Shown here one piece after another: positions 6,267 through 10,964 of a stretch of 10,964 nucleotides of DNA; within the stretch, counting starts at the first letter, position 1; every line of letters begins with the position of its first letter. The DNA is taken from positions 7,912 through 18,875 of the forward strand of contig JAJDFU010000114.1 in NCBI GenBank assembly GCA_020528935.1, in the 5' to 3' direction. Made by a program: the position numbers and the translations under genes. The notes below the pieces were generated by a model. The model had not been told where the DNA came from. It did not search any database and was given only the letters and a program-made list of their open reading frames with translations. The DNA comes from Saprospiraceae bacterium. GTDB taxonomy: Bacteria; Bacteroidota; Bacteroidia; Chitinophagales; Saprospiraceae.

Positions 6267-6300
6267 TTGTGTAAAAATAACGCTTGGAGGCTTATATTCG
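6267..6300 (+). promoter_or_regulatory. Candidate promoter of gltX: TTG-N23-TATATTCG
   Basis: TTG at 6267-6269 and TATATTCG at 6293-6300 are 23 bases apart, at the upper end of the Bacteroidota range. The -7 box has one mismatch (C for the third T). It leaves a 28-base leader before the ATG at 6329, which is a usual distance. Confidence 0.42.
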
Positions 6301-6328
6301 CTGCCCACCGATAAAAATAACTGTTTCT

Positions 6329-7882
6329 ATGTCCGACGTACGCGTACGTTTTGCGCCCAGCCCCACCGGCGCGCTGCACATTGGGGGCGTCCGCACAGCA
6401 TTGTACAACTATCTGTTTGCGAAGCAGCATGGCGGCGCCTTCGTATTGCGCATTGAGGATACCGATCGGCAGCGCTGCATTCCCGGTGCGGAAGCGTACA
6501 TCCTGGAGGCCCTGGAATGGCTGGGCCTGCATCCCGACGAAGGGCCGGGAAGCTACGGCGGCGGGGCTGGTCCGTATCGCCAGAGCGAGCGAAAGGAAAG
6601 CTACCGGCAACACGCCCTGCAACTGGTGGAGCAAGGAAAGGCGTACTATGCCTTTGATACGCCGGAGCAACTGGACGCCCGGCGCGAAGAGGCCAGGGCG
6701 GCCGGCGACCACGCCTGGAAATACGACCACAGCCAGCGCCACCGCATGCGCAACAGCCTGAGCCTGGGTACCGCAGAAACAGCGCGCCTGCTGAAGGAGG
6801 AGGCGCCATACACCATTCGGCTGCTCGTGCCGGAAGAGGAACAGATCGCCTTCGAAGACCGGATTCGCGGGAGCGTATCCTTCCAGGGGCGTGAGCTGGA
6901 CGACAAGGTGCTGCTCAAAGCCGACGGCATGCCTACCTACCATCTGGCCAACATCGTGGACGACCACCTCATGGGCATCACCCACGTCATCCGCGGCGAA
7001 GAGTGGCTGCCCAGTACCGCTCATCACGTGCTGCTTTACCGGGCCTTCGGCTGGGAGGAGGAGATGCCGGAGTTTGCCCACTTGCCCCTCATCCTCAAGC
7101 CCAGCGGCCAGGGTAAACTGAGCAAACGCGACGGCCGCAAGCTGGGTATTCCCGTGTTTCCCCTGCGCTGGGAAGGCGATAGCCCGGACGACTCCTTCGA
7201 GGGCTTTCGCGAGGCCGGCTTTGACCCCCGCGCCGTGATCAACTTCCTGGCCTTCCTGGGCTGGAACCCCGGCACCGAACAGGAGATCTTTTCGCTGGAG
7301 GAGCTCGTGGAAGCCTTTTCCCTGGAGCACATCGGCAAGGCCGGCGCCCGCTTCGATTACGACAAGGCCCGCTGGTACAACCAACAGTACCTCATGCATA
7401 CCCCCGATGCGGAGCTGGCCGGGATGCTTCGGCCCCTGCTGCGCGAAAAAGGGCACGAGCCCCAACGGGATTACCTGGAAGCTTTCGCCGGCCTGTTCAA
7501 GGAACGGGCCGTCCTGCTGGGAGACTTCTGGACCCAGGGGTATTATTTTTTCGAGCCGGTAGCATCGTACGACCAAAAGGCCTTGCGCAAGCGTTGGAAA
7601 CCCGACTTGCAGCCCATGCTGGAAAAGCTGGCCGGGGAGATCGCCGATGCCGGGGCCTTTGATCCGCAGGATGTTCAGGCTATCTTACAAGACTTTATGG
7701 AGCGGGAAGGCCTCAAGCCCGGCGGTCTGTATCCCTTTTTGCGCCTGGCCCTTTCCGGCTCGCTCAAAGGGCCCGGATTGCCGGAGATGATCAGCCTGAT
7801 GGGCCGGGAGGTGGTAGCCCGCCGCCTGCGCGAGGCCCCCGATCAATTCAATGCTCTGCTGAACCCAAAGGATCATGGCTAA
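6329..7882 (+). CDS. gltX: Glutamyl-tRNA synthetase
   Basis: A 517-residue class I aminoacyl-tRNA synthetase that charges tRNA(Glu) with glutamate in the cytoplasm. The N-terminal catalytic domain opens with VRFAPSPTGALHIGG (6-20), whose HIGG is the GluRS form of the HIGH motif. The second ATP-binding signature, KLSKR, is at 263-267 and corresponds to KMSKS. RGEEWLPSTAHHVLLY (~219-234) is the tRNA acceptor/active-site segment typical of bacterial GluRS. The alpha-helical anticodon-binding part occupies about 330-517. The length is normal for Bacteroidota GluRS (~500-515). The frame is open upstream to a TTG at 6284, but the 15 extra residues are not family-like, so I use the ATG at 6329. It overlaps the next gene by 8 bases, implying translational coupling. 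Whether it also misacylates tRNA(Gln) cannot be judged from what I can see. Confidence 0.97.
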   Translation: MSDVRVRFAPSPTGALHIGGVRTALYNYLFAKQHGGAFVLRIEDTDRQRCIPGAEAYILEALEWLGLHPDEGPGSYGGGAGPYRQSERKESYRQHALQLVEQGKAYYAFDTPEQLDARREEARAAGDHAWKYDHSQRHRMRNSLSLGTAETARLLKEEAPYTIRLLVPEEEQIAFEDRIRGSVSFQGRELDDKVLLKADGMPTYHLANIVDDHLMGITHVIRGEEWLPSTAHHVLLYRAFGWEEEMPEFAHLPLILKPSGQGKLSKRDGRKLGIPVFPLRWEGDSPDDSFEGFREAGFDPRAVINFLAFLGWNPGTEQEIFSLEELVEAFSLEHIGKAGARFDYDKARWYNQQYLMHTPDAELAGMLRPLLREKGHEPQRDYLEAFAGLFKERAVLLGDFWTQGYYFFEPVASYDQKALRKRWKPDLQPMLEKLAGEIADAGAFDPQDVQAILQDFMEREGLKPGGLYPFLRLALSGSLKGPGLPEMISLMGREVVARRLREAPDQFNALLNPKDHG

Positions 7883-8078
7883 AAAGAAAAAACCAGAAGA
7901 AAGCCCGCAAGAAAAGAAACCCGGCGTACACGAGGAGCTCGAGGGCTTCAACATTCGCATCAACGAATTTGGAGAGATCATCTCTTCCTTCGAGGTCGAA
8001 AAGCTCAATGCATTCCTCAACGAAAAGGTAGAAGACAAGAAACTGAGCGATAAAAAAGAGAAGGACGAGGAAGAATAG
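7875..8078 (+). CDS. Small charged conserved protein coupled to gltX
   Basis: A 67-residue protein: a Lys-rich head (MAKKKKPEE), a central segment at ~18-49 (VHEELEGFNIRINEFGEI, then EVEKLNAFLNE) that looks folded, and a Lys/Glu/Asp-rich tail. It has no membrane helix, signal peptide or Cys. The core resembles small hypothetical proteins I recall from other Bacteroidota, with a GFxIxINxFGE pattern and a LNxFLNxxVxDKKL pattern. That recollection is unchecked. Its start overlaps the gltX stop by 8 bases, so it is in the same operon and probably translationally coupled. The function is unknown. The charged ends could suggest nucleic-acid or ribosome contact, which is speculation. Confidence 0.75.
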   Translation: MAKKKKPEESPQEKKPGVHEELEGFNIRINEFGEIISSFEVEKLNAFLNEKVEDKKLSDKKEKDEEE

Positions 8079-8136
8079 CTTGGTTGGGTTTTTAGGGAAC
8101 GGATTATTTCCTTTGCCCTTGTGCACTCCTGAGTAA

Positions 8137-8166
8137 CGGCACGGTGCAATTTGTTGCCGGATTTTT
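8137..8166 (+). terminator. Possible weak terminator of the gltX operon
   Basis: CGGCA (8137-8141) can pair with TGCCG (8155-8159) around a 13-base loop. It is followed after GA by TTTTT (8162-8166). The stem is only 5 bp, so this is a tentative intrinsic terminator about 60 bases after the small ORF. Confidence 0.3.
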
Positions 8167-8224
8167 AGGCTCAAAATGGGATATTTTAATATTTTGCGGC
8201 AGAGAATGCGGGTCTAATGGCGGG

Positions 8225-8239
8225 TTATCCGCCGGATAA
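8225..8239. repeat. Palindrome TTATCC-GCC-GGATAA, candidate operator
   Basis: A perfect inverted repeat of 6-bp arms around GCC. With the second palindrome at 8279-8294 it shares the half-site TTAnCC/GGnTAA. The two centres are about 54-55 bases apart, close to five helical turns. It may be a regulator-binding site for the giant gene downstream. Confidence 0.4.
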
Positions 8240-8278
8240 AACCTCAGCAAAATTCATAATCCCATGAGCATCAACCAC

Positions 8279-8294
8279 TTAGCCGATCGGCTAA
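8279..8294. repeat. Perfect 16-bp palindrome TTAGCCGATCGGCTAA, candidate operator
   Basis: The 16 bases equal their own reverse complement. No T-run follows, so it is not a standard terminator. A dimeric regulator-binding site upstream of the promoter at 8380-8407 is the simplest reading, but this is inference. Confidence 0.45.
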
Positions 8295-8379
8295 TCTACG
8301 GCCGTTCGATGCCCCTACAGTCTGTATTCCTGTTTTCAACACTACGTTTTACCTGTTCCCCTTGCAGCACGAGCGCGTC

Positions 8380-8407
8380 TTTGTGGCTGCTAAAATCCAT
8401 ATCCTTG
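8380..8407 (+). promoter_or_regulatory. Candidate promoter of the giant repeat-protein gene
   Basis: TTTG (8380-8383) and TATCCTTG (8400-8407) are separated by 16 bases, one short of the reported range. The -7 box has one mismatch to TAnnTTTG. It would give a leader of about 30 bases to the ATG at 8442. Confidence 0.35.
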
Positions 8408-8441
8408 TAAAAGCAATATCCCAGCAAAAAACCGAGTCCCG

Positions 8442-10964
8442 ATGAAAAACGTGTTTACCCCCCTGAATCGGATTGAATGCCAAACCGTTCGGCTGCTCCT
8501 GGCCGCCGCCTTTGTCGCCCTGCTGGCCCTGCCGGGAAGGGGGCAGATCGATAGTCTTCCTTTTCTTTTCGATACCGTTTATTGCGACGGAATACCCCAA
8601 ACCCCTACTGCTGTTCGAGATACGATTGCAGATTGGTACTCTCGCGTATCCGTTGCCTTTGGGGTCCAGGCCTTGGACAGCTGTAATACATTCAATGTGG
8701 ATGGTACTCCAGAAGTTACGCCTGTAAATATTCCGAATAATGCGCCCGCATGTCAGGTCTTCGAAGTAACATGGACGGTTACCTGCGACGGGCAACCCTT
8801 TGTATTTCAATCGGCACTGACCCTGCTGGATACTGTGGGGCCCATTATTGTAGACAGCAGCCTGGTGGCTAACGATACCATCAGTTGCTCCGACCCCATA
8901 CCCCCGGTGCCTCTGCTCACCATAGACAGCTTCATGGATTGCAATGTGATACTGGACAGCATTGAGTTCGACACCACCCTGATACCCGATGTATCCGATC
9001 CTACGGGTTGTGGTTTGTACAACTACGTCATTGAAAGGCGATGGACAGTAAGGGATACTTGTGGAATGTCCAATACCTATACTCAGCTCATCGTGGTGCG
9101 CGATGTGCTCGGCCCAACGTTTACCGCCCCGGCCGATACATCCTTCTACGCCGACACCAGCATGATGAGTACAGCCTGCATTACCGACGTGTCGCCCATG
9201 GTGGCCGGCATGCCCACCGGCTTGACGGACAATTGCGACCCCGATCCCAGTATACGCTTCAGTGACGATACCACTTTTCTTTCTTGCCTCAACACCTATG
9301 ATATCATCCGTACCTGGACGGCCGAGGATACTTGCGGGAATATTACTTCCCTCACCCAGGCGATCTCGGTCTTCGACACCATAGCGCCCACCTTTACGGT
9401 ACCCCCAGACACAACGGTCAGTTGTGAATTAGCTGACGATCCAGCAATCACAGGTTTGCCCACTAACCTTCAGGATAATTGTGGTGGGGCGGTAAACTTT
9501 TTCCTTCTACCAGCCATAATTTCCATCGATCCAGATTGTCCAAACGAGCAGGAGATTGTTCGTACTTGGGTGGTCGAGGACGAATGCAGCAATCGCGACT
9601 CTGCGATACAAATCATAAACACCATTGACACGACGCCACCCTCCTTCCTGGTGGAACCCCAAGATCTGACGATCAATTGCGTGGATGGGGTAAATATTGA
9701 TGCTGAATTCCAGAGCTGGATAAGCAGCATCGGCGGTGGGGCCATAGATGACAACTGTTCGCTGGTGGACAGCCTCACCGTGTTCACCCGCGACACCGCC
9801 GGCAACGTGCCTGCCGTACTGCCGCCGGCCGACTGTCCCGACTCTACGGGCTTTATCCGCGGGCAGCAGGTGTGGTTCGTCCTGGTGGACGAGTGCGGCA
9901 ATCGCGATTCCCTGCTCCGGGATTTCACGGTATTCGACACCATCCCGCCCCAACTGGCCGACTGCCCCACCGATCAGGTGCTGCCTACCGACCCGGGCGT
10001 CTGCGAGCGCGACTTTGTGCTGGAGGTGCCCACCATCATTGAGAACTGCGGCAGCTCCGTGAGCAATGTAGTGGCCTCGGACACGACACACCTGCGCGGG
10101 CCCTCCGGCATGGGCGTCAACGATCCGGTGGAGCCCGTAGCGCTGGACATCCCCTTGCCGGGGCCCCTGCCCTTCAACGCCTTCTCCGACGGCCTGCTCA
10201 CCATCAATCTCTTCAATGTGGATGCCGACTCCCTCACGGAGACCTTCTTCATCCGCGGCGAGGACGGCAGCCTCCTGGACATCACCCGCCGCACTTCCGT
10301 GCAGTGCGGCGACACCACCCAAACGCTGACGCTCACCAAGGCGCAGATCGACGATTGGGGTACCGATGGGGTCATTTCCCTCTTGCTGGAGCCCAACATC
10401 CCGGCCGATCCCAACTTTGCCGTGAACAACATCTGCAACAGCCCGGGTGATACCTCCTTCATCGAGGCCATCCTGGAAGTGCCCCGCAAAGACTTTTCCG
10501 GCCTGGTGTATGCCGTTCAGATCAACAGCGGCTCGCGCGACACGCTTTCCACGGTCAAGGACACGACCGTGACCCTGCTGCCGGGCGTTAACCAGATCAC
10601 GTATTTCATTTCCGATTGCGCGGGCCGTACCGACAGTTGCTCCTACACGGTGGAGATTCAGGACCAGGAAGACCCCCTCATCGTCTGCCCGGCTTCCATC
10701 ATCCGGCCTACCGACCCGGATTCCTGCACGGCGGTGATCACATTGCCGCTGCCCATGACCGTGAGCGACAACTGCGCGGCCGGCGATCCCTTTGAGATCA
10801 CCGTGCCGGCCGACACCAGCGATGCCTGGATCCAGTTCAACTTCAACCCGGACCTGGGCTTCATCGCCGCCGCGAAGACCTATCACCACACCGGCCTGGC
10901 CGCCGATGCCCGCTTCGAACGGACCCCCCGCCTCCACTACCCGGCCGAATGCCCACGCAATTTT
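8442..10964 (+). CDS. Giant secreted Cys-rich HYR-like repeat protein, N-terminal part (runs off right edge)
   Basis: The frame is open from an ATG at 8442 to the last base, 841 codons with no stop. Residues 1-35 are a signal peptide with a long n-region (hydrophobic core at ~18-31, cleavage near GRGQ). The rest is extracellular beta repeats that I read as HYR-like. Anchor motifs recur as WTVTCDG (111), WTVRDTCG (201), WTAEDTCG (292), WVVEDECS (376), WFVLVDECG (478) and YFISDCAG (721). Repeat borders read V-x-DT-x-x-P (DTIAPTF, DTTPPSF, DTIPPQL), and DNC motifs lie mid-unit. Spacing is 90, 91, 84 and 102 residues, then 243, where a ~150-residue domain is inserted. Such Bacteroidota proteins usually end in a type IX secretion or gliding-associated C-terminal domain, but that end is outside the window. 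A role as surface adhesin or matrix protein is inference. Third-position GC changes sharply inside the gene, and the last ~30 residues look out of register. Confidence 0.85.
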   Translation, partial: MKNVFTPLNRIECQTVRLLLAAAFVALLALPGRGQIDSLPFLFDTVYCDGIPQTPTAVRDTIADWYSRVSVAFGVQALDSCNTFNVDGTPEVTPVNIPNNAPACQVFEVTWTVTCDGQPFVFQSALTLLDTVGPIIVDSSLVANDTISCSDPIPPVPLLTIDSFMDCNVILDSIEFDTTLIPDVSDPTGCGLYNYVIERRWTVRDTCGMSNTYTQLIVVRDVLGPTFTAPADTSFYADTSMMSTACITDVSPMVAGMPTGLTDNCDPDPSIRFSDDTTFLSCLNTYDIIRTWTAEDTCGNITSLTQAISVFDTIAPTFTVPPDTTVSCELADDPAITGLPTNLQDNCGGAVNFFLLPAIISIDPDCPNEQEIVRTWVVEDECSNRDSAIQIINTIDTTPPSFLVEPQDLTINCVDGVNIDAEFQSWISSIGGGAIDDNCSLVDSLTVFTRDTAGNVPAVLPPADCPDSTGFIRGQQVWFVLVDECGNRDSLLRDFTVFDTIPPQLADCPTDQVLPTDPGVCERDFVLEVPTIIENCGSSVSNVVASDTTHLRGPSGMGVNDPVEPVALDIPLPGPLPFNAFSDGLLTINLFNVDADSLTETFFIRGEDGSLLDITRRTSVQCGDTTQTLTLTKAQIDDWGTDGVISLLLEPNIPADPNFAVNNICNSPGDTSFIEAILEVPRKDFSGLVYAVQINSGSRDTLSTVKDTTVTLLPGVNQITYFISDCAGRTDSCSYTVEIQDQEDPLIVCPASIIRPTDPDSCTAVITLPLPMTVSDNCAAGDPFEITVPADTSDAWIQFNFNPDLGFIAAAKTYHHTGLAADARFERTPRLHYPAECPRNF

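Larger units (their letters stand above)
8079..8441. other. Gene-free stretch between the gltX operon and the giant repeat-protein gene
   Basis: These 363 bases hold no convincing gene. They contain a possible weak terminator (8137-8166), two short palindromes (8225-8239 and 8279-8294) and a candidate promoter (8380-8407) for the gene that starts at 8442. The segment is visibly richer in A+T than the flanking gltX gene, as expected for regulatory DNA. Confidence 0.6.

Noticed and set aside
6110..7576. A 488-codon open frame antisense to gltX and crossing into the deacetylase upstream region
   Set aside because: The plus strand is a clear glutamyl-tRNA synthetase. The antisense product shows no family features and is a codon-bias shadow.
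8264..8410. A 48-codon ORF (MSINHLADRL...) in the gene-free stretch
   Set aside because: It spans the 16-bp palindrome and the candidate promoter, has no ribosome-binding or family signal, and is short enough to be chance. A leader peptide cannot be excluded but is unsupported.
8700..9960. Recurring DNA motifs (for example GACACCATA/TCGACACCAT) that might suggest a nucleotide repeat array
   Set aside because: They encode the conserved V-x-DT-x-x-P border of the protein repeats. The DNA copies are diverged and irregularly spaced, so this is protein-level repetition, not a CRISPR or satellite array.
9507..10937. A 476-codon open frame antisense to the giant repeat-protein gene
   Set aside because: The plus-strand frame has a signal peptide and regular Cys/Trp repeat anchors. 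The reverse frame has low-complexity Gly/Val/Asp/His composition mirroring those codons.

Overview
The window looks like a moderately GC-rich Bacteroidota chromosome, most probably from the Saprospiria (Lewinella/Haliscomenobacter-like). The grounds are a typical Bacteroidota ExbD, a kynurenine 3-monooxygenase of the type seen in this phylum, promoter boxes of the TAnnTTTG kind instead of TATAAT, no clear Shine-Dalgarno sites, and a very large secreted Cys-rich repeat protein of the HYR/T9SS-adhesin style. The assignment rests on family knowledge, not on a database search.

Layout. 1-537 (minus) is the N-terminal part of a secreted or membrane-anchored TPR signalling protein that runs off the left edge. 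703-2118 (minus) is a long MscS-type mechanosensitive channel. It is divergent from 2303-2968 (plus), a PAP2-like integral membrane protein with altered active-site motifs. 3017-4399 (plus) is kynurenine 3-monooxygenase (kmo). It meets 4396-4782 (minus), a DUF1232/YkvA membrane protein, tail to tail with overlapping stop codons. 4900-5448 (plus) is a stand-alone ExbD, tail to tail with 5452-6120 (minus), a NodB-type polysaccharide deacetylase, with only 3 bases between the stops. 6329-7882 (plus) is glutamyl-tRNA synthetase (gltX), which overlaps a small charged protein (7875-8078). A gene-free stretch of about 360 bases with two short palindromes and a candidate promoter follows. The window ends in the first 841 codons of a giant secreted repeat protein (8442 to the right edge).

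How the genes relate. This is mostly a set of independent single-gene transcription units on alternating strands. The only convincing operon is gltX plus the small ORF. Several products belong to the cell envelope (channel, PAP2-like protein, DUF1232 protein, ExbD, deacetylase, secreted repeat protein), but I see no dedicated multi-gene system.

Points of most interest: (a) the repeat protein, with six ~84-102-residue-type units, a ~150-residue domain inserted in one unit, the start of another such insertion, and a sharp jump in third-position GC inside the gene; (b) two exact TAnnTTTG boxes lying 3-6 bases from start codons, suggesting leaderless or near-leaderless mRNAs; (c) twin TTAnCC/GGnTAA palindromes upstream of the giant gene; (d) an apparent threefold repeat of a membrane hairpin in the MscS protein. 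I found no CRISPR array, IS element, tRNA, rRNA or defence system.
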